DNA of 32,440 nucleotides, from positions 1 to 32,440 of the forward strand of contig JALEPJ010000041.1 in the NCBI GenBank assembly GCA_022766385.1, in the 5' to 3' direction. The position numbers were made by a program, and so were the translations under genes. This document shows positions 17,316-26,342 of the stretch, piece by piece. Under the pieces are notes generated by a model that saw only the letters and a list, made by a program, of their open reading frames with translations, made no database searches and was not told where the DNA came from. Each line of letters starts with the position of its first letter. The stretch's first letter is position 1. The DNA is from Rikenellaceae bacterium (lineage in GTDB: Bacteria; Bacteroidota; Bacteroidia; Bacteroidales; UBA932).

Positions 17316-19419
17316 GCCAGAACGATCTGTCGACATTGGTCGAATGAGTCCCCTGATAGCCACGGTAACCGTGCATACCGTCAGGATATATCATCAATTC
17401 GAACTCCTTCCCGGCTTTCTGAAGTGCATCAACCAATTGAAGGGTATTCTGGAAATGAACATTATCGTCACCTGTGCCGTGAGTGATCTTCAGCATCACC
17501 GAACCGTCAGCCTTTCCGGCTTCAACAGGATATTCGGCAATGAAGTTCAGGGCCTTGGATGCCTCATAGCCCTCCGGATTGGACTGAGGAGTCTCCATAT
17601 ACCTTTCTGTGTAATGGCTGTCATAAAGCATCCAATCATATACTCCGCCTCCGGCAATACCGTAATGGAACACATCAGAATGACGGCAAAGCAGAACTGT
17701 CGTATTGGTGCCTCCGAATGAGAAGCCTTCCACACCTATCTTGTCAGCCTGTACATAAGGCAATGACTGGAAGTACTTACCCCAAGCGACAAAGTCCTTG
17801 ACAGGGGCATCGATAAGGTATCTGTGATCATAATCGGTACCTGCACGTCCATTATGTCCAGCCACTCTCGAATCGCAGGTCACATTGATGATACCGTTCT
17901 CACTCCACCAGTTCTTTGCAGAAGGTGTACTCCACCTGTCATTGACATAAGCAGTGTTCGGTCCGCCATAGATATTGACGTGCACAGGATACTTCTTAGA
18001 CGGGTCGAAGCCCAAAGGATAGGTAATGGCAGCAGGGAGTTTGAATCCATCTTCCGTAGTAAGATAAATCAACTGAGGAAGAGGATACTTTCCCGGATCA
18101 TAGTCCGGTCCCTTCATATCGGCCACTTTGTAACAGGCAGTAGCATACCTGTCCTTCACAGCTCTGCCCGTTTTCCGGGCTGCAGCGACGGCTGCACGGC
18201 TCTTCCACGCCAGATCGGCAGTTTCTGTGCGGTACATCCAAATCTGGCTTGGAGTATTGAAGTTCGATAGAGTGGCAATGAAGTGTTTTCCGTCCGGAGA
18301 GAACTTGACTCCCGTTACATTGTAGCTGGTATCGGTAAGAGCCTTGATATTGCCCGCCTTGTCCACCTTGTAGAGGGCAGCCTTGGCCATAGCGTCACGG
18401 TTGGCTGTATAATATACATTGCCGTTCTTCTCATCCACTCTGACTATATTGACTCTCCAGTTGGTGCCATCAGTAAGACGTCTGAGTTCCTTTCCGTCAT
18501 ATGAAAGGAAATATATCTGCTCCCATCCGGTCTCGAAACTGCGGGCCATATAGAGTCCCTTTTCCGTGAATATCATACCCTCGATCCAATCGAGCCAGGT
18601 CGGATACTCCTCGTGATAGATCAGAGACTTGGAGCCATCGGAGATGTCAACCCTGTATAAATCCAAACGCTGCTGTATTCTCGGCTGGCGTGAAATGAAG
18701 AAGCCCTTGCTGTCCGCTCCCCAGAACGGGATGCCGAAATACTGGTCTTCCTTTTCATCGAAATCAGCCCAAACTACAGGAATCTGTCCCTCGGGAGCAT
18801 TCAAAGCAGTCTCCAAATCGACTATGCCTATTCTGACCTCCGGGTTTTTCTCGCCTGCCTTCGGGTATCTTGTAAGATTGAGTTCTCCATCCTGTCCAAA
18901 AGGGGAATAAATCGGAAACATAGGCACTTGCGAGTTATCAAAGCGGTAGAAGCCTATTTTCTTGGAATCAGGCGACCACCAAAAAGCCCTGTACTGCGAT
19001 GCTCTGCCCAGGATTTCCTCATAATAGACCCAGGAAGCATATCCGTTAAGTATGAGATCGCTTCCGTCATAAGTCAGACGGGTCTGCTTGCCGCTGGCAA
19101 TATCCACCACCCAAAGATCATTGTTACGGGTATAAGCCAGCATAGTCGAGTCCGGGGAATAAGTCAGATTGACAGCACCCTCGGGCTTTATCGGAAGGCT
19201 GGAATACTTCTCCGGAGCCTTGACTCCTTCTGTGACTTTGAAGCCCTTGGTGGAAACTGAGAATCCGTCTTCTGCTTCATAACCATACGACATACTGAAA
19301 ACAGCCTCGCCCGGAGATATCCATTTGTAGGCAACAGGAATTCGATTGAACTCCTGTGACAATGCTGATGCTGTGAAAATCAAGCCCAGCGCCAAAGTAA
19401 TCGATAATCTTCTCATCAT
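17293..19419 (-). CDS. Dipeptidyl peptidase IV, S9B serine peptidase
   Basis: DPP-IV removes X-Pro dipeptides from peptide N-termini in the periplasm. The 708-residue protein has a signal peptide (about 1-21, ending ASALSQ), an N-terminal beta-propeller, and a C-terminal alpha/beta-hydrolase domain. The propeller carries the double glutamate of S9B enzymes in SWVYYEEIL. The catalytic serine is Ser567 in GFSFGG, where many relatives have GWSYGG. The acid is in GTGDDNVHF (Asp651/652) and the histidine is His683 in GMHGYRGYQ. It is the last gene of a four-gene operon; its ATG overlaps the helicase stop by 4 bases. Prolyl tripeptidyl peptidase is a close alternative within S9B. Confidence 0.9.
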   Translation of the reverse strand: MMRRLSITLALGLIFTASALSQEFNRIPVAYKWISPGEAVFSMSYGYEAEDGFSVSTKGFKVTEGVKAPEKYSSLPIKPEGAVNLTYSPDSTMLAYTRNNDLWVVDIASGKQTRLTYDGSDLILNGYASWVYYEEILGRASQYRAFWWSPDSKKIGFYRFDNSQVPMFPIYSPFGQDGELNLTRYPKAGEKNPEVRIGIVDLETALNAPEGQIPVVWADFDEKEDQYFGIPFWGADSKGFFISRQPRIQQRLDLYRVDISDGSKSLIYHEEYPTWLDWIEGMIFTEKGLYMARSFETGWEQIYFLSYDGKELRRLTDGTNWRVNIVRVDEKNGNVYYTANRDAMAKAALYKVDKAGNIKALTDTSYNVTGVKFSPDGKHFIATLSNFNTPSQIWMYRTETADLAWKSRAAVAAARKTGRAVKDRYATACYKVADMKGPDYDPGKYPLPQLIYLTTEDGFKLPAAITYPLGFDPSKKYPVHVNIYGGPNTAYVNDRWSTPSAKNWWSENGIINVTCDSRVAGHNGRAGTDYDHRYLIDAPVKDFVAWGKYFQSLPYVQADKIGVEGFSFGGTNTTVLLCRHSDVFHYGIAGGGVYDWMLYDSHYTERYMETPQSNPEGYEASKALNFIAEYPVEAGKADGSVMLKITHGTGDDNVHFQNTLQLVDALQKAGKEFELMIYPDGMHGYRGYQGTHSTNVDRSFWLKYLKGM

Positions 19420-20852
19420 ATAAAAAAACGGTCTTTAAAATTCACCAAATATACTTTCTCCACCCCTCGCGTGATAGCCGTATACAGCCATTTCAAGTCG
19501 TCAAGGCTAAGTTCTTCCTGCCAGAATGGATTGTCAATGAAAACACAGCGCCATTGACCGCCCTGAGATTTGTGACAGGTAATGGCATTGGCATACTTCA
19601 ATTGAAGGGCATTGTAGTACCTGTCCTCCTTGACGGCATCATATCTCTTCTTTTTGGTTGCAATATGCTGATAATCCTCCAAAACCCCTTGATACAGAGC
19701 ATTCTGCTGTTCATAACTAAGAGAAGGGGCCTCGGATTCAAGAGTATCCAGACACAGCTTCGCATTGATTTCCAGATCTCCGTAATCAGGGAAGGACAGA
19801 CAGGCATCGGCGAAATGAAGTCCGTACCTTTCCTCGAAATTCCGTATGCTTTCGAGCGATGCTATGTCTCCATTGGCTATATAATCCAGCTCATCAATGT
19901 CTTCAAGGAACTGATAGCAGTTCTTTACTATCATCAGCCTGTCCTTTTTAACCAGTCTTTCCTCTTTGAACTGCACTTGACTGCGTATTCCTGCATTGTA
20001 GCGTATTGCCCGCCTGTTGGATCGGCAGAGTATGAGGGTCTCATCCTCCCCGTAGGTCGAATAGGCATCCCCTATCTTCTCAATCAATTCGCCACCACCG
20101 ATGCGCTCAATGTCGCCATAGCCTCCGACATCGAGCTTCAAGTTGTCGAAGAATCCGTCACCCTTCGCTCCCGCTATCAGTTTGCGGAGCAAGGTAGCAT
20201 TCTGCAAGATGCCGGAGCCCTCAGCCTGCCGCACAACCGTCGTGAGAGTCGAGAAAAAGACTCCCCCGAAATTGCCCATATACTCCCGAGACAGCGCAGG
20301 GCTGCAATCCATTCCTACCGGAGGCAATTGAGCCGAATCGCCAATAAGTATCAAGCGGCAATCAATGCCTGAACGCACAAAGGAAATCAGGTCCTCGAGA
20401 AGATTGCCGCTGCCGAAGAAGGTCGAAGACTGCTGCTGCCCCTGCTCTATTCCTATCAATGAAACCTCGTCAACTATGAAAAGGGTATTCCTGGCCTTGT
20501 TGGGTGACAGGCTGAACTGGCCGAATCCGTCATTGCCAACGGACTTTTGCCTATAAATGTGCTTGTGGATGGTAGAGGCTGGGCGGTGCGAATAGGATGA
20601 GAGGACTTTGGCCGCCCTTCCTGTGGGAGCGAGCAGCACGCAGGGCAGCTCCATCGAAACAAGGCTGTCAATCACGGCTGCGATTGCAGTGGTTTTGCCT
20701 GTACCCGCATAACCGTTGACAACAAGAATGTCCCCATCATCACTGCTCAGGAAGGCTCCAATATCGCGTAGGAGGGAATCCTGGCAGGCTGTGGGTTCAA
20801 AGGCAAGCCTCGATTTGAAACCGGCATATAAGAAAGCTCCTCTATCCATCAT
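19416..20852 (-). CDS. RecD-like superfamily 1 DNA helicase
   Basis: This is a 478-residue SF1B helicase related to RecD and RecD2 but lacking their N-terminal regions. Motif I (Walker A) is GYAGTGKT (47-54), motif Ia is LLAPTGRAAKVL, motif II is LFIVDEVSLI, motif III is LILIGDSAQLPPVG, motif V is ANAITCHKSQGGQW and motif VI is LYTAITRGVEKVYLV near the C-terminus. All motifs look intact. The family is common in Bacteroidota as an AAA/UvrD_C_2 helicase; its role in repair or replication is inferred. There are no recB or recC neighbours. It overlaps trkH upstream and the DPP-IV gene downstream by 4 bases each, so it depends on the promoter of the HAMP-protein gene. Confidence 0.88.
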   Translation of the reverse strand: MMDRGAFLYAGFKSRLAFEPTACQDSLLRDIGAFLSSDDGDILVVNGYAGTGKTTAIAAVIDSLVSMELPCVLLAPTGRAAKVLSSYSHRPASTIHKHIYRQKSVGNDGFGQFSLSPNKARNTLFIVDEVSLIGIEQGQQQSSTFFGSGNLLEDLISFVRSGIDCRLILIGDSAQLPPVGMDCSPALSREYMGNFGGVFFSTLTTVVRQAEGSGILQNATLLRKLIAGAKGDGFFDNLKLDVGGYGDIERIGGGELIEKIGDAYSTYGEDETLILCRSNRRAIRYNAGIRSQVQFKEERLVKKDRLMIVKNCYQFLEDIDELDYIANGDIASLESIRNFEERYGLHFADACLSFPDYGDLEINAKLCLDTLESEAPSLSYEQQNALYQGVLEDYQHIATKKKRYDAVKEDRYYNALQLKYANAITCHKSQGGQWRCVFIDNPFWQEELSLDDLKWLYTAITRGVEKVYLVNFKDRFFI

Positions 20853-22303
20853 TTCCGCCAGTCAGAAAAAAGCATAGCAAGCACGGCAACTACAGGATAT
20901 ATTTCGATACGTCCGATGAACATATCAATTGTAAAGAGTATCTTGGCCCCTTCCGTAATCGAATTGAAATTGCCCATAGTACCCAACAAGCCAAGTGCAG
21001 GTCCCTGATTTCCAAGGGAAGAGAGGGATGCCGCAATGGCGTTTTCACTGTCAACCCCCAGCATTACCGAAAGCACTACCGACACCACGAGTATCAGTAC
21101 ATAGAGGGCAATGTAGAGTATCTGTGGAGTTATCTGCTCCTCCTTCATCATACGTTTTCCTATCCTGATTCCGTTCATTGCCGAAGGATGAAGTATGGAT
21201 GATATCTGGCGGCTGATGGCTTTGAAAAGGACTAGAATACGATCAGCCTTGATGGCGCCGCAGGTCGAGCCCGCACAGCCGCACATCAGGCTTATTGCCA
21301 ACACCATAATGTTGGCAGTCATAGGCCAATGGCAGTTGTCGGCAATGGCAAAGCCTGTAGTCGAAGCCATGCTGATGGTATGGAAAGCCGCATTCCATAA
21401 TGCTCCGCCCCAATCATCGAAAACGCCCTGAAACTTGAAAGCAAAACCCGTTACGAGAGTTGTCAGAGCTATCGCCCCAAGATAGAATTTTAGTACAGGA
21501 TTGTTCAGAGGCTTGAGCGAACGGGTAGCAAAGACCATGAAGACCATACCGAAATGCACGGAGGATAGTATCATAAAGAGCATAGAAAGTCCTTCGATCA
21601 GACGTGAGTCGAAAGCCCCGATTGAAAGGCCCCTGGTACTGAAACCACCTGAAGAGCAAACGCTGAATGCGTGATTGATGGCATCGAAGGCAGACATACC
21701 GGCAGCCCAATAGCTGAGGAAGGCCACAACAGCAAGCCCCAGATATACATAGGTGAAAATCCAGATTGTTTTGTTAGCCCTTGCATTGTACCCATCCTTT
21801 GACAGGGAGGAAAGCTCCATATTGGTAAGTCTCAGGCGTATAGGGCTGGAATCCGGAATAATCAGCAGCAAGAAGACAACGATACCCAAACCACCGATGA
21901 AATGTGTGGAACTGCGCCAGAAAAGCAGTGAATCCGGCAATGCCTCTACATTCTCCAATATGGTAGCTCCGGTGGTTGTATAGCCTGAAACGCTTTCGAA
22001 CCAAGCGTTGATTACAGTGAAAGGCCCTCCCCACAACAGATAAGGCAGCATTCCGAATATGAAGGAGAGCAGCCAGGAGAGCACAATAATCACGTACCCC
22101 TCCTTCATTGTAATCGAATTGTTCCTGCGGACGAAAATCAGAGGAAAGGCTCCGACTATCGCGGTAATGGTGAAGGAAATGAGAAGCGCAGCAAGTGCGC
22201 TGTCATTGCCACCGGCAACCGAAACAAGTATGGAGAAGAACATGAACAGCGCACTCACGAGGAGCGCGATTCCAACGGTTCTGCTGATGGTCTTGAAGTT
22301 CAT
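20849..22303 (-). CDS. trkH: TrkH-family potassium uptake channel subunit
   Basis: TrkH/KtrB proteins form the K+-translocating membrane subunit of Trk/Ktr systems. The 484-residue sequence has many hydrophobic helices arranged as four membrane-pore-membrane repeats. The four filter segments are visible: TTTGATIL (109-116), SSGGFSTRG (218-226), STTGFA (315-320) and AGSTCGAIK (345-353). The last has Cys-Gly-Ala where GSTAGG is usual. The regulatory TrkA/KtrA subunit is not in the window. The start overlaps the stop of the HAMP-protein gene by four bases, and its own stop overlaps the helicase start, which suggests coupled translation. Regulation by c-di-AMP or nucleotides through a TrkA partner is known elsewhere but cannot be seen here. 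Confidence 0.92.
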   Translation of the reverse strand: MNFKTISRTVGIALLVSALFMFFSILVSVAGGNDSALAALLISFTITAIVGAFPLIFVRRNNSITMKEGYVIIVLSWLLSFIFGMLPYLLWGGPFTVINAWFESVSGYTTTGATILENVEALPDSLLFWRSSTHFIGGLGIVVFLLLIIPDSSPIRLRLTNMELSSLSKDGYNARANKTIWIFTYVYLGLAVVAFLSYWAAGMSAFDAINHAFSVCSSGGFSTRGLSIGAFDSRLIEGLSMLFMILSSVHFGMVFMVFATRSLKPLNNPVLKFYLGAIALTTLVTGFAFKFQGVFDDWGGALWNAAFHTISMASTTGFAIADNCHWPMTANIMVLAISLMCGCAGSTCGAIKADRILVLFKAISRQISSILHPSAMNGIRIGKRMMKEEQITPQILYIALYVLILVVSVVLSVMLGVDSENAIAASLSSLGNQGPALGLLGTMGNFNSITEGAKILFTIDMFIGRIEIYPVVAVLAMLFSDWRK

Positions 22304-23157
22304 TGTATCAAATCGCCTGGATTCTGTTTATTCAGTTCGTGTTTCAATGCGGATATGCGTCTGCGTAGCTGCTGATTCTCTGCCGCGAGCTCCGAGATAC
22401 CGTCATTGAGCTCGGACAACTGGTCGTCTCCGTCAAAATCATAGCTATACTTGCGGTTACAGGTCCTGTAGTCATCTAAAGAGCGGAGCATTCTGTAAAT
22501 TGGATTTACATAGTAAGCCAGCATAAAGAAGAGCAGCATAAGGATGAGAAGGAGACCGACCAGAACGGCCACCATACCAGGGATTATACTGCGATAGAAA
22601 CCACGGTCAAAGGTCATAGAGTTGGCTTTCAGGTCATTGTATATCCCGTCACTCAGCTTGTCTATATCACTTTTCAGACGTTGGTATTTCGGCTGGAGCC
22701 TGTCAAAGTACCACGTTCTGGTATCTATGAAATCAGACAGGATAACGTCCTCAAGTTCAAGGCTTGTCAGCATGTATGCTGAATAGGAGTACATTACAGA
22801 ATCTGTCAGAGGAAGGAGGGAGTTTGCTGAGAGTATGCTTTTCAGGCTGTCACAATGAGCCATGAATTCTTCCTGTTTCAAGTCCGGCAGAGCACTTGCT
22901 CCATCCTCGCCTATCACTGCAAGAATATCCAGGTTGTAGGTATTGCTCAAGTCGGAAAGATTTTGAGCAACATTGATGGATTTGATATTGCCGGCAATCA
23001 GGTCTGACACGTATGTACTCATACGGACATACTCCATCACCGACAGGATGCTGGATATGAGCAGTATCACCGCAATTGCAGAAAGAGCCATCGTGAGCTT
23101 GGCCCTCAGTGACAATCTGTGGGATGATAACCAGTTCTTTATTTTGGTCAATAGCAT
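22300..23157 (-). CDS. Two-helix membrane protein with periplasmic sensor-like domain and HAMP but no output domain
   Basis: The 285-residue product has a short basic cytoplasmic N-terminus, TM1 (about 21-40), a mostly helical periplasmic domain of about 150 residues, TM2 (about 191-216), and a cytoplasmic tail. The tail resembles a HAMP domain: VNPIYRMLRSLDDY gives the first helix with its conserved proline, and DGDDQLSELNDGISELA the second. It then continues as a coiled coil (AAENQQLRRRISALKHEL) and stops. This is the layout of histidine kinases and chemoreceptors, with the kinase or signalling module absent. The ATG at 23157 is followed by an unbroken frame to the trkH overlap, so it is not an obvious truncation. 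It heads the trkH operon. Function is unknown; a partner or regulator of TrkH is inference. Confidence 0.75.
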   Translation of the reverse strand: MLLTKIKNWLSSHRLSLRAKLTMALSAIAVILLISSILSVMEYVRMSTYVSDLIAGNIKSINVAQNLSDLSNTYNLDILAVIGEDGASALPDLKQEEFMAHCDSLKSILSANSLLPLTDSVMYSYSAYMLTSLELEDVILSDFIDTRTWYFDRLQPKYQRLKSDIDKLSDGIYNDLKANSMTFDRGFYRSIIPGMVAVLVGLLLILMLLFFMLAYYVNPIYRMLRSLDDYRTCNRKYSYDFDGDDQLSELNDGISELAAENQQLRRRISALKHELNKQNPGDLIQ

Positions 23158-23174
23158 TTCAACCCTGATTAATC

Positions 23175-23230
23175 AGTTTCGCAAGTATATGATTATCTGT
23201 CATTCCGAGATTTGTGCGTCTTGCGAAACT
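23175..23230. repeat. Perfect 11-base inverted repeat in the leader of the HAMP-trkH operon
   Basis: AGTTTCGCAAG at 23175-23185 and CTTGCGAAACT at 23220-23230 are exact reverse complements separated by 34 bases. The nearer arm is 17 bases before the ATG at 23157. The repeat would lie in the 5' leader if the box at 23272-23279 is the promoter. It could form an RNA hairpin near the ribosome site or be a split protein operator. There is no T-tract next to it, so it is not an intrinsic terminator. Confidence 0.6.
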
Positions 23231-23271
23231 ATTCCCTCCGCACAATTCTCTTCTACGTTATTAGCAATTTA

Positions 23272-23279
23272 CAAAATTA
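23272..23279 (-). promoter_or_regulatory. Candidate -7 element for the HAMP-trkH-helicase-DPP-IV operon
   Basis: The minus strand reads TAATTTTG, matching TAnnTTTG, in the 255-base divergent region before ROK. It would give a leader of roughly 105-110 bases. The -33 position is not clear. Confidence 0.4.
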
Positions 23280-23382
23280 AGAAATAATATTGAATTGTAT
23301 CTGTTCCCAAGCGGCCAATCTGAAAGTAGGCAACTTATTAAACAAATCAAATAAATAATGATTCCTTTTTAAAAAAATTTGT

Positions 23383-23390
23383 TATATTTG
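23383..23390 (+). promoter_or_regulatory. Candidate -7 element for the ROK gene
   Basis: TATATTTG followed by C is an exact consensus -7 box, 22 bases before the ATG at 23413. The preceding bases are very A/T-rich. Confidence 0.6.
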
Positions 23391-23412
23391 CACTTAATCT
23401 AACCATAATATT

Positions 23413-24618
23413 ATGAATAAACATTTCCTTAGCGACAAAGACAGCAAGAACGCAAGTCTCAAGAGGCATATTATTAAATTGTGCATAGAGGCAGGCAGTT
23501 ACAGCATCGCTGAACTGAGCAGCAGAATAAACTCCAGCGTCCCTACGGTCACAAAACTCATCAATGAGCTCATCACTGATGGCTTTTTGCAAGACTTGGG
23601 CAAGCAAGGCACTACCGGAGGGCGCAGGCCTTCCATTTTCGGCCTGAATCCTAAAGCCGGTTACTTCGTCGGAGTAGATATTGCGCGCCAGCATTTCCAC
23701 ATAGCCATCTGTGATTTCAAAGGAGAGCTGGTCGACTTCATTCAGGATATAGAATTTGTACTTGAGGACAATCCTGCCTCATTCAGCAGGCTCTGCAAAT
23801 ACATAAGGGAATCAGTAATCAAAACCGGATTGAGTTGGGATGATGTCCTGAGCGTTGGTGTCAGCCTTTCCGGGCGTGTAAACCCTGAAAAAGGCTATAG
23901 CCTAACATATTTCGTAAGTGAAAAGATACCTCTGAAGGATTTCTTCGAGGATGAGCTTGACGTTCCTGTATATATTGAAAACGACTCGAGAGCTATGACC
24001 TATGGCGAGTATATGTCCTCTGTTCAGGGCAGCGAGAAGAATATGATCTTCGTCAATATCAGCTGGGGTCTCGGAATGGGTATGATACTGGATGGAAGGC
24101 TTTACTACGGCACTTCCGGTTTCTCCGGGGAGATAGGTCACTTCCCTATTCTGTCGAATGACAGGATATGCCGCTGCGGAAAAGTGGGATGTTTGGAAAC
24201 CGGAGCGTCAGGTTCAGCGCTTCACGATATGATAATCAACAGGTTGAAGGAGGGCCGTGTATCTTCACTCACTAGGAAATATGAATTAGAGCACGACATC
24301 AGCTTGGAAGACATATTGAAAGCAGTTGACGAAGAAGATGTTCTGGCAATAGACTCAATGGGAAGGATAGGAGAGATATTGGGGCGTGGCATAGCCGGCA
24401 TAATCAATATATTCAATCCTGGACAGGTAATAATAGGAGGCAGATTGATAGTAGGAGGGGACTATCTTATGTTCCCTATCAGAACAGCCGTGAACAAATA
24501 CTCGCTGAACCGCGTAAGCAGCGACACAAGCATACGCTTTTCTAAACTGGGAAGAAAGGCTGCTTCTGTCGGAGACTGTCTCCTTTCAAGAGCAAAACTC
24601 CTGGGACTACCTCTGTAG
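23413..24618 (+). CDS. ROK-family transcriptional regulator / sugar kinase
   Basis: The 401-residue protein combines an N-terminal winged helix-turn-helix (about residues 15-65; YSIAELSSRINSSVPTVTKLINELITDGFL) with a ROK domain. The ROK part shows a glycine-rich GVDIARQHFHIAICD nucleotide loop, the IENDSRAMTYGEY segment with the catalytic-type Asp, and the zinc cluster His243 in GEIGH plus Cys253, Cys255 and Cys260 in CRCGKVGC. NagC, Mlc and XylR repressors have this layout, in which a sugar or sugar phosphate releases the protein from DNA. Kinase activity may also remain because the Asp and the nucleotide loop are intact. The target and ligand are unknown; no sugar operon is adjacent, so it probably acts elsewhere. 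Confidence 0.88.
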   Translation: MNKHFLSDKDSKNASLKRHIIKLCIEAGSYSIAELSSRINSSVPTVTKLINELITDGFLQDLGKQGTTGGRRPSIFGLNPKAGYFVGVDIARQHFHIAICDFKGELVDFIQDIEFVLEDNPASFSRLCKYIRESVIKTGLSWDDVLSVGVSLSGRVNPEKGYSLTYFVSEKIPLKDFFEDELDVPVYIENDSRAMTYGEYMSSVQGSEKNMIFVNISWGLGMGMILDGRLYYGTSGFSGEIGHFPILSNDRICRCGKVGCLETGASGSALHDMIINRLKEGRVSSLTRKYELEHDISLEDILKAVDEEDVLAIDSMGRIGEILGRGIAGIINIFNPGQVIIGGRLIVGGDYLMFPIRTAVNKYSLNRVSSDTSIRFSKLGRKAASVGDCLLSRAKLLGLPL

Positions 24619-24627
24619 CCAGGAGTT
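24594..24627. terminator. Stem-loop between ROK and glnS, weak shared terminator
   Basis: AACTCCTGG (24596-24604) pairs exactly with CCAGGAGTT (24619-24627), and inside it CTAC (24607-24610) pairs with GTAG (24615-24618) around a CTCT loop, with a two-base bulge. It spans the ROK stop codon. On the minus strand the stem runs into TTTT, a short tract that would serve glnS; there is no T-run on the plus strand. Confidence 0.5.
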
Positions 24628-24659
24628 ATGTACGGAATTCAAATATTTACTAACGGCGT

Positions 24660-26342
24660 TCAGGAGATTTTGAAAGAATCCTTGAGCGCTGTGGTTTTAT
24701 TGAATACAGGGCAATCTGGAGTGCTGTCGCTATCCTTAAAGAAATATCCGATTCTTTCAAACTGCACCGCTATTCCGGAATTGTCCTCAAGCAGAGCAGG
24801 TTCCGCATAGCCCTTGCTTACAACGAGAGAAGCCGGATTCAGGAAATCCTTATAATCCTTGTCCTCAGGAACCTGGCTCATATCCGCGAGGGTAAAGAGA
24901 AGGTCATAGAGGCGCAGCTCGACTTCTTTAGCATATGCCGCCGATACCCAATGTATTGTACCCTTGACTGAGCGCCATTCTCCAGCACCAGGCCGGGTTG
25001 AAGGGTCGTAACTGCACTTCAGTTCGATGACCTTGCCGTTCTCATCCTTGACAACTTCATTGCACTTGATGATATAGGTGTACTTCAGGCGCACCTCACC
25101 GTCCGGTTTGAGACGGAAATACTTCTTTGGAGCATCCTCCATAAAATCTGCCCTGTCAATGAGGATTTCACCGGTAAAAGGCACCTTACGTGTAGCTCCG
25201 TCAGGTTCAGCAGGATTCAGAGGGCAATCGAACCACTCCACCTTACCGTCTTCCCAATTGGTAATGGTGAGCTTGATAGGGTCATCCGAGACGACCATAT
25301 ACCTGTTTGCACGGGCATTGAGATCCTGGCGGACACACCATTCCAAGAGTTGTATGTCAATCAGCTGGTCTCTCTTGCTTACTCCGATTTTGTCACAGAA
25401 CATCTTGAGAGCCTCAGGGGTATATCCGCGACGTCTGACGCCACAGAGTGTAGGCATACGCGGGTCATCCCAGCCTGCTACAAGACCCTTTTGCACAAGT
25501 TCAAGAAGCTTGCGCTTGCTCATCAGGGTATAGGTGAGGTTCAACCTCGCGAACTCATACTGGTGGCTCGGATAGATGCCCAGGGTCTCGATAAACCAGT
25601 CATAGAGAGGTCTGTGGACATCAAATTCGAGAGTGCAGATAGAATGGGTAATATTCTCGATGGAGTCGCACTGGCCGTGGGTATAGTCATACATAGGATA
25701 AATGCACCACTTATCTCCAGTCCTGTGATGATGAGCGTGCTTGATCCTGTAAAGAATAGGATCACGGAACATCATATTAGGATGAGCCATATCTATCTTA
25801 GCTCGAAGAACTTTCTCACCATCAGCATATTTGCCATCACGCATTTCCCTGAACAGTTTGAGATTCTCTTCAGGGGTACGGTTTCTGTAAGGACTGTCAG
25901 TTCCCGGAGTCTCTACCGTACCGCGATTGGCACGCATTTCCTCCTGCGTCTGGTCATCTACATATGCCTGGCCCTTCAATATCATCTGCTCGGCCCATTC
26001 ATAGAGCTGATCGAAATAATCGGATGCATAGCACTCCTTCTCCCACTGGAAACCAAGCCATTTGATATCTTCCTTAATGGCGTCGACGTACTCGGTATCC
26101 TCTTTTGTCGGATTGGTATCGTCATAGCGGAGGTTGGTCTTGCCACCATATTTCTGAGCCAGGCCAAAATTAATACAGAGGCTCTTGGCATGTCCCAAAT
26201 GAAGGTAGCCATTTGGCTCCGGGGGAAAACGCGTCAGTATACTTTCATACTTGCCGCTGCTAAGATCGGCCTCGATGATTTCCTCGAGAAAATTGAGTTT
26301 CTTAGGCTCCACAGCCTCTTCGATGTTCTTCTTTTCTTCCAT
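24660..26342 (-). CDS. glnS: Glutaminyl-tRNA synthetase
   Basis: GlnRS charges tRNA-Gln with glutamine. From the ATG at 26342 the protein is 560 residues, typical for the family. The class I HIGH motif appears as HLGH (48-51) within RFPPEPNGYLHLGHAKS, and the KMSKS motif as LMSKRKL. The segment DDTNPTKEDTEYVDAIKEDI and the GVRRRGYTPEALK stretch are GlnRS-type, and separate it from GluRS. The C-terminal anticodon-binding barrels are complete (SYDPSTRPGAGEW...KGTIHWVSA). An open extension to 26414 starts with TTG and runs through the promoter, so it is rejected; an ATG at 26372 is an alternative. The gene is monocistronic between divergent yicC and convergent ROK. Confidence 0.95.
   Translation of the reverse strand: MEEKKNIEEAVEPKKLNFLEEIIEADLSSGKYESILTRFPPEPNGYLHLGHAKSLCINFGLAQKYGGKTNLRYDDTNPTKEDTEYVDAIKEDIKWLGFQWEKECYASDYFDQLYEWAEQMILKGQAYVDDQTQEEMRANRGTVETPGTDSPYRNRTPEENLKLFREMRDGKYADGEKVLRAKIDMAHPNMMFRDPILYRIKHAHHHRTGDKWCIYPMYDYTHGQCDSIENITHSICTLEFDVHRPLYDWFIETLGIYPSHQYEFARLNLTYTLMSKRKLLELVQKGLVAGWDDPRMPTLCGVRRRGYTPEALKMFCDKIGVSKRDQLIDIQLLEWCVRQDLNARANRYMVVSDDPIKLTITNWEDGKVEWFDCPLNPAEPDGATRKVPFTGEILIDRADFMEDAPKKYFRLKPDGEVRLKYTYIIKCNEVVKDENGKVIELKCSYDPSTRPGAGEWRSVKGTIHWVSAAYAKEVELRLYDLLFTLADMSQVPEDKDYKDFLNPASLVVSKGYAEPALLEDNSGIAVQFERIGYFFKDSDSTPDCPVFNKTTALKDSFKIS

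Noticed and set aside
19554..20372. A 272-codon plus-strand frame opposite the RecD-like helicase
   Set aside because: The helicase strand carries all SF1 motifs; the antisense product shows no domain.
23158..23279. A c-di-AMP (ydaO-type) riboswitch before the trkH operon
   Set aside because: Only one long-range stem is visible; I cannot recognise the conserved ydaO core, and the class is mainly known from other phyla.
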